A stretch of DNA of 64,000 nucleotides from Pseudoips prasinana (taxonomy: Eukaryota > Arthropoda > Insecta > Lepidoptera > Nolidae). Below the pieces are notes generated by a model. That model made no database searches. It worked only from the letters and a program-made list of their open reading frames with translations, and was not told where the DNA came from. Of the stretch, positions 10,858 through 21,441 are shown in pieces. A program made the position numbers and the translations under genes. Within the stretch, counting starts at the first letter, position 1. Every line of letters begins with the position of its first letter. Location: positions 3,247,501 through 3,311,500 of the forward strand of contig OX621258.1 of the NCBI GenBank assembly GCA_951640165.1. The letters are read 5' to 3'.

Positions 10858-11014
10858 GAAAACCTTAAACCACACGACAAGAGGGCCTTATTAATTATTT
10901 GTTTTATACGTCATTAAGTTATTGTCATTTCAGCTGTTTCCACACACAATCTATAAATCTAATTTATACGTTTTTTAATCCGTTTACGTCTTTGATTTAA
11001 TAACTTTTCGATTT

Positions 11015-11258
11015 GACGGTCACCGTAGCCTAGTGGTCCTGCCTACGAAGCTGGTGGTCCTGAGTTCGAATCCCGGTAAGTGCAAATATTTGTGTGATGA
11101 GCACGAATATTTGTTTCTGAGTCATGGATGTTTTCTATGTATTTAAGTATTTATCTATCTATATAAGTATGTATATCGTCGCCTGGTACCCATAGTACAA
11201 GCTTTGCTTAGTTTGGGGCTAGGATGATCTGTGTGACATTGTCCCGAGATATTATTAT
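11015..11258 (+). mobile_element. SINE-2 copy
   Basis: The head starts gacggtcaccgtagcctagt, with a small deletion between the A and B boxes compared with 28301. B box gagttcgaatccc, full body and ATT tail are present. Confidence 0.85.
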
Positions 11259-11799
11259 ATTGTTTGCATACATAGACTACTGTTTCCCACTGGGAAGTAT
11301 CTATGTATGTATGTAAAATTTAATTCTTACCATCGACACGATAAGAACAATAATAATTAAATTATGTAAATTGACTAAAAATAATAAATATACGCAGTCT
11401 AAAAGTAAATAGAGCAATTGTTAAGATGTATATAAATGACGCAATAAACTATTTACTTTATTTATTAGAGAACAATTACATATATACAATGGTCATGTAT
11501 TCAGAACAATTACATGGATCTGCTAACTGTACTGGCGTCATCGCTGACGTGCGCAGTGTCCTCGACACATATTGAGGAGTTGAATAAATGGGTAAATTTT
11601 AGACGTAAAGCAAGCTTTTCCATAAAGAAAGAGATAGATGGTTGCGTCATAAGCAACATATAGCTGAACACGTTTCTATATTAGAATACGGAACGGAATC
11701 AGGACACTAAAAGGCCTCTAAATTCAATGGAAATTGGCCTCATAATACGAATTTACATTACAATTACATAGCTCAAAGAATAGCGAAACTGAAGTGGCA
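11259..11799. other. Mostly unassigned; small LINE-G scrap
   Basis: 11269-11312 contains an inverted remnant of the LINE-G tail (catacatagactactgtttc). The rest is AT-rich, with no supported gene or repeat. Confidence 0.45.
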
Positions 11800-11972
11800 G
11801 TGAGCGGGGCATAGCTCGTAGAACTGACGGCAGAAAGGATCCCGAGTGGCGACCACGAACCGAAAGACGCAGCGTTGGCAGGCCCCCTACAAGCTGGACC
11901 GACGATCTTGCAAGGTTCGTGGGTCGCTATTGTAGTGATCCTTGGGGGGAGGCCTTTGTCCAGCAGTGGCAG
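11800..11972 (+). mobile_element. LINE-W 3' end fragment
   Basis: This is the degenerate C-terminal coding end of a non-LTR retrotransposon. gagtggcgaccacgaaccg, aagctggaccgacgatcttg and ggaggcctttgtccagcagt are the usual nucleotide landmarks of the family whose proteins end ...WTDD-hh-VAG...VQQW. Relatives here: 13582, 36700, 40730, 51840, 52450 and 61905 (minus). Confidence 0.65.
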
Positions 11973-12014
11973 CAAATCGCGAAAGTTTAAAAACATTAAT
12001 AACAAACCGCTGTG

Positions 12015-12245
12015 TAATGTTTGTAACTCTTTTACGCATAAACTACCGAACGGATTTTGATGACGCTTTGTAGTAATCAGTGTAATCACACTACTATTAT
12101 AAAGACGAAAGTTTATGAGGGTGTATGTTTGTTACCCTGTCACGAAAAACTACCGAACGGATTTTGATGAAATGTTTGTCTGTATGTCGGACGTAAATAC
12201 AGGTTAAACTCAAAAAGTACTGCATGGATTTACTTCAAATTTTGC
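12015..12245 (+). mobile_element. Helitron 5' fragments
   Basis: One 5' end, TCACACTACTATTATAAAGA, begins at 12086 after A, followed by aaactaccgaacggattttg. The right part (12195-12245) has Hel-1 text (gtactgcatggatttacttc). A second partial copy precedes it (12015-12070). No 3' hairpin remains. Confidence 0.6.
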
Positions 12246-12249
12246 ATGA

Positions 12250-12402
12250 ATTTCTAAGCGTCTCCGTGTTTCGGAGGTCACGTTAAGCTCCCGTTTATTG
12301 TAATTAGAAAACAGTTGATAAGCTATGTCAGAGGCCTACCGGGCTTGAACAACTCTGACACTAGGGTAACCACTGCACATACGATAAATAAAGAAAGAAT
12401 AA
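12250..12402 (+). mobile_element. SINE-5S 3' part
   Basis: The body shared with 53138-53395 (cgtctccgtgtttcggaggt, gtcagaggcctaccgggctt) ends in cgataaataaagaaagaata. The 5S-like head is absent. Confidence 0.75.
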
Positions 12403-12720
12403 ACATAATGTTACCTTGTCCAACTGTAGTTAATGATCGTGGGTCTCGGGTCGGGCCATAAATGTCCTACGGATTTTCTCCTAAGGAATCCACATAGTAA
12501 CAGCCAGATGTCCATGTCTCGGAAAGTACGTAAATGAGTCGATCACTGCGCCTGATCTATCCCCACTCCAGAGAGTGTACCAGACTTTATACATTAATTC
12601 CTATACCATAATAGTTATCTCCGTAGAGAATGGCAGCCACAATCAAAATTGGGAACCGATTACTTTACCGATTTATTTTTGTTCGATTTTCATTTTAGTG
12701 AAAACTATTGACCGACGTCT

Positions 12721-12996
12721 AATAAATAAAATAAAATAAAAAAGGTTTTTATTCACGTAGACTTTAAAACAGCGCTTGTAAATAGTCAGAACATGTTTGT
12801 AGTAATATAGTTGTATACATTATTATTTCTAGTAACGTAGATATTTAGGTACACATTGTATGAAAACATTTATAAAAATTATTTTATTATAGCATTGATA
12901 TTTAGCTAGCTCGTATCAAGTTATTGTCAAGAGATTATGTTTAGTTATCTAGTTTAAGTCTAATATTTTTACTACATATTGTCAATGGTTCTGTCT
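12721..12996 (-). mobile_element. Rep-A copy, 5'-truncated
   Basis: A-rich tail, then ggtttttattcacgtagact and ttgtcaatggttctgtctat. Same arrangement as the 3' half of the full copy at 55310. Confidence 0.75.
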
Positions 12997-13560
12997 ATTT
13001 TGCTATATGCATTATTTGACATATTTTAATATAATCGAAGTGTCATGAGTAATAGGTATTATTTTACTGAACAATTTTTCACCGATTTAAAAAATAACTT
13101 TTTGTTACTGGCCGAAGCCTTTTTTGAACTTTTTTCATTTGGCAAATGCTTTATTTGCCATATTTTTACCACACCAAAATAACATTCTACTGAATTTTGG
13201 TCACAAATATATAGACTGATACTTGGTAGTATTTTCGAAATTAAATTAAAATAGGGTCATAAAAAGTCAATATGTTATTTTTCGAACTGATGATAGGTAA
13301 CCATCAGAATTACACCAGGAGCGCTATTATTGAAATTCAACACTAATTAAGTTTGTTTCTGTTTCCCAATTATTATTTCTTGCTCAAGCAAAAACAACAA
13401 TGTTGAGAAAATGGTGTATCATTTCACTCAGTTTTACATTTTCTCAGCAAATAAGACGAGATTGTATCCCCGGGGTACGAATCTACTAATAGACATGTTC
13501 TAGTTATATAGGTCTGTGAGATAGTTGGATAGTGATAAGACCTTGTTTAAGGACTAAGTT
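12997..13560. other. Unassigned AT-rich stretch
   Basis: Nothing recognisable: no long open frame and no similarity to the other repeats. Confidence 0.5.
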
Positions 13561-13581
13561 CAAGAGACAATCCCACGCACG

Positions 13582-13701
13582 GTGACTACAAGATGGACAG
13601 ATGATCTTGTAAAGGTCGATGAAAGCCCAAGACCGGCGATTGTGGAGAACTTTGTGGGCCTTATCGGGGGTCTTCTCTCTTTTGGTCTTTCGGCTGATAT
13701 G
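13582..13701 (+). pseudogene. LINE-W C-terminal coding scrap
   Basis: The translated piece TRWTDDLVKV is the family's signature, followed by degenerate sequence and a ctttcggctgatatgat end. It is too short to be a gene and is a decayed end of a non-LTR polyprotein. Confidence 0.6.
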
Positions 13702-13734
13702 ATTATATTACTTACTTACTTTTCGTATGGGGAG

Positions 13735-14095
13735 TGGTTGATGCTGTTTTCCCGGCCGAATTTCACCTTCGGCGGCCATTCTCAATGGAGATTAGCCAAT
13801 TGCGCAGGACATATTATAGTGCACAAGTGTGTGCGCAAACACAGGGGCACTTTATATTCCATCACTCTCATGATCTGATGGGACGACTAGCGACACGACC
13901 GGAAAGATGTCAGGTACAGGACCAACGGCTCTCCAAGGCACGGGGGTGTAATACGGCCAAAACTACTTCGGCTGATACTGAGAAATTTCTTGTTACGGAA
14001 AAATCCCAAAATCACTTCCTGTCCCGACCCGTTATTTGAATCCAGGACCTCATTTTCTGGGGTTGAACACGCTACCGCTAGATCAACGAGGCAGT
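13735..14095 (-). mobile_element. SINE-4 copy, near full length
   Basis: The 3' end (tcccggccgaatttcacctt) is at the left and the tRNA-like head at the right (aacacgctaccgctagatca, complement of the A-box region). Degenerate B box (ttatttgaatcca), so probably transcriptionally dead. Confidence 0.8.
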
Positions 14096-14103
14096 TACTC
14101 TTA

Positions 14104-14629
14104 TGTCAAAGTTGTTGTAGCTGCCCATTAGGCCTCTGACATGGCTTAACGACTGTTGCCTAATGGCTACAACCGGGACTGTTTTACTAAAACCGATTAA
14201 CTAAAAGTGGACACGCTACTATAACGTAGTTCTTTCTTTATTTATCGTATGGGCAGTGGTTACCCTAGTGTCAGAGTTGTTCAAGCCCGGCAGGCCTCTG
14301 ACATGGACACTTATTGACTGTTGTCTAATAACACCAATCGCGAATGACAGCTTCACATGCCTTCCGAAGCACGGAGACGCTCAAAAATTAATCCACTTTG
14401 ACGGTCAAAGTGGATTAATTTTTGAGCGGCTCCGTAGGCCATTGACATGGCTTAACGACTGTTGTCTAATGACTACAACCGGGACCGACAGCTTAACGTG
14501 CCCTCCGAAGCACGGAGACGCTCAGAAATTAAACCACTTTGGCGGTCACCCATCTAAGGACTGACCGCGAGCCTAGTACCTTGCCAATTACTTACGGATT
14601 GGTGGGCTCATCTGGCTATGAGCCATTAT
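14104..14629 (-). mobile_element. Cluster of SINE-5S copies
   Basis: There are three minus-strand pieces: 14104-14180 (middle only), 14230-14405 (3' end and body) and 14433-14629 (body plus the 5S-like head, where ggcggtcacccatctaagga and ctgaccgcgagcctagtacc are the complement of the 5S C-box side). A short plus-strand piece at 14405-14432 makes a palindrome with its neighbour (gctcaaaaattaatccactt against its complement). Confidence 0.75.
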
Positions 14630-15063
14630 GATAATGAGAGTGCATCGGATATAATTTTCTTTTATTAATATTTTTTTTGTTTAAATTACTTATTGCACAT
14701 AATTGTATAAAAGCGGACTTAATGCCAAAGGCATTCTCTACCAGTCAACCTTGGGGGATGCAGAGAAAACATGGTAGGTAAAGTGTAAATATAGTTTTCC
14801 CAACTTCAGTCGTGGCACCTTTGGGAAAACTTCGCGAGAAACTCGGATGATTTCATTTTACTTTATTCAACATTTTGACACAAAAAGTTGCACTTGACAG
14901 GATAATTTTGTCACTTAGTAGATCCATTAATATCTTCCTAGTCTAATTGCTTGTAGTTTCTGGTCTAGAAAGAATCACAGGGAGAACCCATACCACCCCC
15001 TAAAAGGCAATTAGGGTATACAACAGGTAGTCAGGCAACAGTGTCACCTAGCTACGTTACGTA
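14630..15063. other. Unassigned stretch
   Basis: No supported gene or family match. Short polypurine and AT-rich runs only. Confidence 0.45.
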
Positions 15064-15325
15064 CATTATCATCATCATCATTACAGCTGAAAACAAATCC
15101 ACTGCCGGACAATCCTCATTCAAAAATCATCTTGGAGGAATACGCCATAATCACCATGCTTGGCAGGCGGGTTGGCGATTGCAGTAAGATGGCCATAGTA
15201 CCTAGAAGAAAGCTGCTGCTCGTCCTCTGGTAGACATTCCCTCGGGTCGACTTCTATGCCCCCCACGGGATGAGATGGTGGTGATGATATTCTGATATTC
15301 GACGCCGTCACCACACAGTGTTATG
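15064..15325 (-). mobile_element. Rep-P copy 2
   Basis: Same layout as 9484-9764: catcatcatcattacagctg, caggcgggttggcgattgca, ccccacgggatgagatgg and a cgccgtcaccacacag end. Confidence 0.7.
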
Positions 15326-15640
15326 TTAGGTTAGTTATTTTGTAGTAGTCCCGGGAAGAGGTAACCTGCTGTAGCTCAGGTTGCCTAAACGCGCTTGTGC
15401 GTGCTAGGAAGGGGGGGAGGCATTCGGGCCCCTCCCCTCCCCGGGTGTGTGTCTCGCGGACGCTCAGCGTACAGCGGGGGTACTGGCGAGATCGTTCACG
15501 AGTACCCAGAGCCCCCGCTACAGGCACTGTGAGGCTGCCTACCGTGGTGGTTTTAGTGGGTCGGACCTACACAACGTACGAATGGCATTTACATCACGTA
15601 AAAAAAAGTTATATTGTAGTAAGCAAACCCACAGTAAAGT
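15326..15640 (+). mobile_element. GC-rich retroposon 3'-UTR-like segment
   Basis: A GC-rich island in AT-rich DNA: cattcgggcccctcccctcc, ctcagcgtacagcgggggta and gtggtggttttagtgggtcg. It ends near an A-run (gtaaaaaaaagtta). The general pattern resembles the 3' UTRs of lepidopteran non-LTR elements, but I cannot assign a family. No conserved protein is visible in the overlapping open frames. Confidence 0.4.
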
Positions 15641-15777
15641 GTTAGTGTTTGTTATAGTTAGGACTACAGTATAGGTATAATTATCTGTGTCCTCTCAAGA
15701 GGATTGCATGGCCCGCACTGTTGCTGGGAGTCGGTATAAGCTGTTTGCACACTGACGACTATTTTACATGTTGTTGC

Positions 15778-15812
15778 TAGGTGACTTTCTTTCTTCGAAA
15801 GTCACCTTTTGT
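15778..15812. repeat. Perfect short hairpin
   Basis: aggtgactttc, a 6-base loop, then its complement gaaagtcacct. It has no T-run or gene context that would make it a terminator. Confidence 0.7.
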
Positions 15813-15897
15813 GTAGAACATTTTGTCGTTTAACCTTCACAGCATTTTTATTAAGTAGGTTAGACAAATAAGTCTTGGAAATCTTCAACGTTTGACT

Positions 15898-16066
15898 GCA
15901 CGTGTGGCGCAGCAGCTAAGACAGTCGCCTTTGCGACAACTATTTGCGTGACCGATAAATAGTTGTTCTGAGTCTGGATGGAATTTGTGTCCTTCTATTA
16001 TATGTTTGTAAAGTACCCCGCAACACAGTGATTAAATTCCCTAGTGCGGGCGTTGTCTTTTATTAA
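15898..16066 (+). mobile_element. SINE-3 copy lacking the B box
   Basis: Starts with an A-box-like gtgtggcgcagcagctaaga, then skips ~35 bp including the B box (present at ~47050), and continues with the family body (aactatttgcgtgacc, gttctgagtctggatg) and tail. Confidence 0.75.
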
Positions 16067-16249
16067 AAAAAGAATTCTTCAGGGACTCTCTTTCTCCAGA
16101 AATCAGGATGGCAAGGACTCGCTTTTCTTTTACAACAAAAATCTGAGGGCATTTAATTACTACAGTCTTCTGCGAAATCAGCTTAATGAGACTATTTCTG
16201 GGTAATTAAATGTACTCTTGTTTATTTTATCGATAATATATTAAGTAAT

Positions 16250-16457
16250 AATAATGGGGGCAATATTCACCCACGGCCATCTGATCCCAAACTAATCAGA
16301 GCTTGTACTATGGAAACTTGATAACTGATGCTACTTTTCTTTTGTAAGTACATACTTATATAGATAATTACACCCAGAATTAGGACAAACAGACATGTCT
16401 ATGCACACAAATTTCTATCCTGGGTGGAAATCGAACCCACGACCTGCGGTGTGAAAA
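16250..16457 (-). mobile_element. SINE-1 copy (left arm of inverted pair)
   Basis: 3' end at the left (cacggccatctgatcccaaa) and B-box complement at the right (ggaaatcgaacccacgacct). It abuts a plus-strand SINE-1 fragment at 16457. Confidence 0.8.
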
Positions 16458-16606
16458 AGTCTGGGTGTATTATGTAAATAAGTATGTATTTACAAAAGCA
16501 AATTAGTATATCAGTTATCTGCTTTCCATAGTACAAGCTCTACTTAGTTTGGGATCAGGTGGCCTTGTGCAAATAATGTCCCAGGGTATTATTATTATAA
16601 TAATGT
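16457..16606 (+). mobile_element. SINE-1 copy (right arm, head missing)
   Basis: Begins in the body (gtctgggtgtattatg) and runs to the tail (gtttgggatcaggtggcctt). With the left copy it forms an imperfect inverted pair of about 150-bp arms. Confidence 0.8.
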
Positions 16607-16889
16607 TCAGTCTGCCGTCTACGCCCGTCCTAACTATACTCCAAAGTCCATTCATTGATTGCAACCAAGAGACACATTTAGTTGCAGTCGCCAAGCTGTC
16701 TAAGTGCACTTAGTTGACTTTTGACATGCCAATAATCTCGTGTATACTCTATTGCGTGCAGCATGACGAAACTGGGTGGCATATTGCATTTGATTGGCTG
16801 AAATAGATTGCGCTCCTGGTGGGTGTTCTTTGGCATGGCAACAGATATTCGCCATGGCTACGTAGCCATCAACTAAATATCTATATCTA
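16607..16889. other. Unassigned stretch
   Basis: 283 bp without a recognised repeat or gene. Less AT-rich than its surroundings. Confidence 0.4.
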
Positions 16890-17169
16890 TCTATACATAT
16901 AATAAAATCGTAGGAAAGTCAAAACTGTACATTGAATATTTAAAAAAAAGGATACTTGGGGCGTGATCTACAATCGAAGTCGAAGCCAAAAATATGGTTT
17001 TTAGAATTGTTGTCTGTGTGTCTGTTTGTCTGTATGTATGTCCGGGCTAAACTCAAAACGTACTGCACGGATTTACTTCAAATTTTGCATGAATATTACT
17101 AAGATGTTGGGCCAACATATAGGCTACATATTATCACGATATCACCTACGGGGGAGGAGCTAGAATAGT

Positions 17170-17800
17170 TTTTTTTATTTTTTTATTTACTCGAAACATG
17201 GTTACAAAGATGGTACAAAATACATTTTACTAAAGGTACAGCATGTTTCACCGATACTTCGGTATGCAAATTGATTGAATCATTTTTTAATACATAATTT
17301 ACTAATTAATACAATCAAATAGAATCACAGAAAAATAACAATTATAATACACAATACAGTCTACAGTTAAATTAAGTTAAAAATGTCAATAATACAAGTC
17401 AGTCACCATTACACAATCTACAATATCAATACTTATTTCTAAAGTTGAGTGCAATATTATTATTAGTTTTATAAATATCTCATGGTCTTATGTCAGAAAC
17501 TCCTTTATATTATAATAACATTTTTCTATAAGCCATTTGTTTAGATGTATTTTAAATTTTCTTAATGGGAGTTCTCTAATATCTCTAAGGATTTTGTTAA
17601 AGATTTTAATTATCATAAATGTACAATTTCTTTTGAAAAGAGTTGTTGATGTTTTAGGTAGTTGTAGTTTAGTTACATCTCGATGACAAATATTTTTTAG
17701 TTTTGCTTACTTCTTCGAAAAGGTCCGGGTGTTTTTTTACAAATACTCCTATTTCCAGAATGTAAAGAGAGGTCATCGTTAACACTCTAAGTTTTTTTTT
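17170..17800 (-). pseudogene. LINE-Y reverse transcriptase C-terminal fragment
   Basis: The minus strand encodes TMTSLYILEIGVFVKKHPDL (~17760) followed by degenerate sequence with IIKIFNKILRDIRELPLRK, then stop and a non-coding 3' end (plus strand ttactcgaaacatggttaca). The pattern matches the 59040-59436 remnant and the C-termini of lepidopteran non-LTR polyproteins. Only the last ~110 codons survive. Confidence 0.7.
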
Positions 17801-18329
17801 AAATAAAATTAAATAAAAAAGGTTTTTATTCACGTAGACTTTAAAAAAGCGCTTGTAAATAGTCAGAACATGTTTGTAGTAATATAGTTGTATACCTACA
17901 TTAGATATTATTTCTAGTAACATAGATATAGGTACATCTTGTATGAAAACATTTATAACATTTATTTTATTACAGAAATGATATTTAGCTAGCTCATATC
18001 GAGTTATTGTCAAGAGATTATGTTTAATTGTCTAGTTTAAGTCTAATATTTTTACTACATATTGTCAATGGTTCTGTCTATATTAAAGGTATTATTATTA
18101 TGACGGACCTTGTGTTAATAACGACGGTCGCGCTTTAATGCTACCACCGGATCCAATGCGCCCCAACTGAGAAGACCCAGCGAAACAAACTCAGTGGGTT
18201 CATCTACTACCGGTTTCAACACGACCCAGTTGAGACGGTCCGGCGAAACAAACTCAAGCGGGCATGAACACGGGATTTGGTCCAATTAGAGTAATTATTT
18301 AGTAGGCAAACACAATAATTTCTGAATAA
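17801..18329 (-). mobile_element. Rep-A copy, essentially full length
   Basis: Same extent as 55310-55834: A-rich tail at the left (taaataaaaaaggtttttat), the twice-repeated gaaacaaactca motifs (18183, 18246) and the far end taggcaaacacaat. Inserted next to LINE-Y inside the Helitron. Confidence 0.8.
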
Positions 18330-18464
18330 ATGATAATTTATAAAATTTAACGCGGGTAAAACCGCGGGGCACAGCTAGTAACTAATAACTGAGGTACCCT
18401 CAGTTCTGCGTCACGGAACAGTTCAAATTCAAAAGTTATTTATTCCGTCAAAATATTGGGTACA

Positions 18465-18490
18465 GACGCCAGCACATCAAGCTACTAGCT
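18465..18490. mobile_element. MITE-2 terminal fragment
   Basis: cagacgccagcacatcaagc follows TA and matches one MITE-2 end. The other end is missing. Confidence 0.5.
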
Positions 18491-18523
18491 ATAGTTACCT
18501 AAAACACAGAACCTTAATAATAT

Positions 18524-18955
18524 CATTCTGGGACATTATACACACGGTCATTTGATCCCAAACTAAGCAGGTCTTGTATTATACAAACCAGATAACTGAT
18601 ATACTAAATAATATACTACTTTTCTTCTGTAAACAAAGGTATATAGATAACTAGCTGTGAACCGCGGTTTTACATGCATTCTTATAAATTATAGCCTATG
18701 TAATACAGGGTGTCAGCTAACTCTACACCAAGTTTTATTAAAATCGCTTCAGCCGTTTAGACGTGAAGAAGTAACAAACATACATACTCACACAGTCACA
18801 AACTTTCGCCTTTATAATATTAGTGTGATTACACCCAGACTCGGAACAAACAGATAATATATATGTTCATACACACTAATATCTGTCCTAGGTGAGAATC
18901 GAATCCACGACCTGCGGCGTGAAAAGCAAGTATCTACCAAACGCCAAAAAACCCG
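18524..18955 (-). mobile_element. SINE-1 copy split by a Helitron
   Basis: Tail and body 18524-18650 and body plus head 18829-18955 (B-box complement gagaatcgaatccacgacct). Removing 18651-18828 restores tagataattacaccc as in other copies. Confidence 0.85.
18651..18828 (-). mobile_element. Complete 178-bp Helitron (Hel-2)
   Basis: On the minus strand it runs from TCACACTAATATTATAAAGG to the hairpin aaaccgcggttcacag plus CTAG. It is flanked by A and T with no duplication. It is the shortest clean Helitron in the window, and its empty site is known from other SINE-1 copies. Confidence 0.9.
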
Positions 18956-19245
18956 TCGTCGTAATAATCATCAAAATTGGTACAGCCTTGGAATACACGC
19001 GTACTTGACAAATGAATTAAACATACAAATTCAATCCATAAGTCTACTTATATGTATGTTCAGAATTGCTTAGTTTCTATGCACTGTTAGAATATTTTAT
19101 TCAGTAGTTTTGCTTGAGACCCTGAAAACATTGCGCCATATTGGTCAATAAGATGAATTTTGTATTCATATAATACCTTCTACGTGATACTGTTACTATT
19201 TGAAAAGCAAAAGAACAAGGCTTTAAGACCAAGGTTATTTCAATA
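18956..19245. other. Unassigned stretch
   Basis: No gene or repeat recognised. Confidence 0.4.
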
Positions 19246-19344
19246 CTAGTTGTGCCCCGTGGTTTTACCCGCGTTAAACTTTATAAATTATCACTGCTCC
19301 TCCCCCGTAGGTGATAGCGTGATAATATGTAGCCTAATGTTGAC

Positions 19345-19818
19345 GGAGAATATGTATGAAGAATATAATGGCAGTAAACGAGGGAAAAGAGGTGTGCAAA
19401 GATCGTGATCGTATTGACATTTTCATCCCCAGAAATTTTCAAAGTTTTAATGGCTTTTATCCGATGCAATCGCATCAAATTGTAGGTAACCCCTATCGGC
19501 CCTATCTGTGAATGATGTGGTAGCATATTTCTAATATTTTAACAATTAGTCATGTTCATATTTATTATTTATTTATATTAAGTATTATCATTACACATTA
19601 TGTCTGTTTCAGTGTTATTACACAATTAGTGATATCAATGTAGTGTCGTTAAAATTGAATTAAATTATTTCACGTTTTCCCATTTTACAATCTGACATTG
19701 GCAGAATTGTCGACATCGGCTCTAATTGCCATTTATAAAAAGAAGAAGATCGTGACAAAAGGAAATCCGTTGTCTCTGCCTACCCCTCTGGGACACAGGC
19801 GCGAGTCTATGTATGTAT
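19345..19818 (+). mobile_element. LINE-G end, second nesting level
   Basis: Flanked by the 8-bp duplication atgttgac (19337-19344 and 19819-19826). It contains the family's 3' coding end (gaatatgtatgaagaatata, tgcctacccctctggga) and the TATG tail, interrupted by the element at 19409-19745. Confidence 0.85.
19409..19745 (+). mobile_element. 337-bp retroposon, third nesting level
   Basis: Flanked by the 10-bp duplication aagatcgtga (19399-19408 and 19746-19755). It ends in an A-rich run (tttataaaaagaag), so it probably moved by LINE-driven retroposition. The interior (ttgacattttcatccccaga...) matches nothing else in the window. I see no tRNA-like boxes. Confidence 0.75.
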
Positions 19819-20038
19819 ATGTTGACCCGACCTCTTAGTAATATTCATGAAAAATTTTAAGTAAATTGATGCAGTGCTTTTTGAGTTTAGCCCGGACATA
19901 TATACACAAAAAAAGACAAAAATTCGAAATACTATATTTTTGGCTTCGATGTCGATTGTAGATCACGCCCCAAGTATACTTTTAAAAAATATTCTATGTA
20001 CAGTTTTGACTTTCCTACTATTTTATTATATGTATGGA

Positions 20039-20300
20039 TGTATACATACTCCATAGACTTAGCATTAGATACATTTTAATTTATAGATCAGTCGTGTTTT
20101 TTGTTGTAGGATTAACGTGCCATTAAAGATCGCAATAAATCGCAAAATCGCAAAGCTCACTCACAATATATTTTATAATGAAAGATTTTAATTTACAATT
20201 TTTTCCTTTTCCTTATTTTTATTTTCATTTTACACTAAAGTACCTTATCTTGTATAGTCATAAGTTTGTACCTCTATATTGGACCGAAACTCTGTGCTTG
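20039..20300. other. Unassigned AT-rich stretch
   Basis: No gene or repeat recognised. Confidence 0.4.
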
Positions 20301-20306
20301 CATGTA

Positions 20307-20427
20307 CAGGTGCCAGCACATCCAGCTACCCCAATCTGTCAAATTTCTTTTATAGATTTTCAACTTTATCTCATAATTTCAATTGGGGAAATTTGACAGA
20401 TGGGCTAGTTTGGTGTGCTTAGCCTGT
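20307..20427. mobile_element. MITE-2 copy
   Basis: Left end TA then CAGGTGCCAGCACATCCAGC. The inner inverted repeat ccaatctgtcaaatttc is matched by gaaatttgacagatgg. The right end is degenerate. Confidence 0.65.
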
Positions 20428-20484
20428 TTCTTGGAGAGTTTTTACAAGAAGAGATACTTGTAAAAACTCCCCAAGAAACAGGCT
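20421..20484. repeat. Hairpin palindrome
   Basis: agcctgtttcttggagagtt...aactccccaagaaacaggct with an 8-base loop (aagagata) and two mismatches. It starts inside the MITE-2 right end. Confidence 0.85.
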
Positions 20485-21025
20485 CAGTCTAGTGTGGAGA
20501 GTTTTAGCAAAGACAAATCTATGTATATACAAATATTTTCTCTCATAATTTTTTTTTCTTGTGTCGTATCATCTCATCAGTCGTAAGACTATGAGCAGAT
20601 GTGTTCGGAGTGTTTGGGAGGCAGAGCAAGGACCACAAACTTTTTTATTTAATGTTTTTTTTTGCCACGTCTGACTTTGAGCTGTCATCCCATCTATGTA
20701 TTTTAAATCTATGACGGTAGGATGTTTGCGGAGGCCACTACTAATGAGATCCTTAAAGATCTGAAAAAAATTGTTATGTACCAAAAACCAGCTTTTGAAA
20801 CTATTTAAGAAGATTATTGTTTTCGAAGATTGCTCATTGAAAGTGAGCTCCAAGGTTTTGGGTTTGCGGCCGAATGCTTTCAGGTTTGTAGATAGCTTTA
20901 ATACTGGCTATACGTGACGGTTGTATTGTTAAACGGTAGCAATATTTCAGTGAGGTAAAACATAGCATTATGTCTCTAGATTTTAAGCTTTCATCAGCCT
21001 TAATAATATCCTGGAGCATCCTGGA
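20485..21025. other. Unassigned stretch
   Basis: Two short minus-strand open frames (20569-20853, 20834-21019) overlap in different frames, but neither resembles a known domain. I do not call a gene. Confidence 0.4.
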
Positions 21026-21028
21026 AAA

Positions 21029-21244
21029 AATTATTCACGCACGGTCATCTGATCCCAAAATAAGCAAAGCTGGTACTATGGAAATCAAATAACTGATATA
21101 TTACATTTACTACTAGTCTTTTATAATTACATACTTATATAGATAATTACATCCAGATCAGGACAAAGTTTATGCAAAATAATTTATGTCCTGGGTGGGA
21201 ATCCAACCCACGACCTGCAGCGTGAAAGGCAAGCATTTACCAAT
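21029..21244 (-). mobile_element. SINE-1 copy
   Basis: Tail at the left (cacgcacggtcatctgatcc), B-box complement at the right (gggaatccaacccacgacct). Small internal deletions in the body. Confidence 0.8.
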
Positions 21245-21441
21245 TCGATTTTCTACTGAGGATGTGCACTCTTCCGGCAGACAAGCCGTGCCGTGTGCGT
21301 TGGTTAAGCGCCTCTGATTTGACGTTTGTCTTAAATATAACTACGTTCTGTTTCGTGTAAATAAACTACTAGAAATATAGCCCTTTTGCTAAATTTTGTA
21401 ACAAGGTTAATACGCAACGCAATTTTAAAAACTTATGTACC

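Larger units (their letters stand above)
16890..18378 (+). mobile_element. Hel-1 Helitron with two nested insertions
   Basis: 5' end TCTATACATATAATAAAATC after A, and 3' end hairpin cgcgggtaaaaccgcggg plus cacagCTAG before T. Helitron text is continuous to ~17170 and resumes at ~18330. Between these lie a LINE-Y fragment and a Rep-A copy. Confidence 0.85.
19246..20038 (-). mobile_element. Hel-1 Helitron carrying a two-level nest
   Basis: The reverse-complement terminus CTAGttgtgccccgtggttt is at the left and the 5' end (ttttattatatgtatgGA) at the right, flanked by A and T. Helitron sequence is broken at 19344 and resumes at 19819. Confidence 0.85.

Noticed and set aside
11724..12089. 121-codon open frame on the minus strand
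   Set aside because: It lies antisense to the LINE-W end and continues into Helitron scraps; no known domain.
17669..18013. 114-codon minus-strand ORF as one protein
   Set aside because: It is a chance fusion of Rep-A sequence (first ~70 codons) with the LINE-Y fragment.
20569..21019. Host gene exon on the minus strand
   Set aside because: Two overlapping short frames in different phases, no recognised domain, no convincing splice sites.
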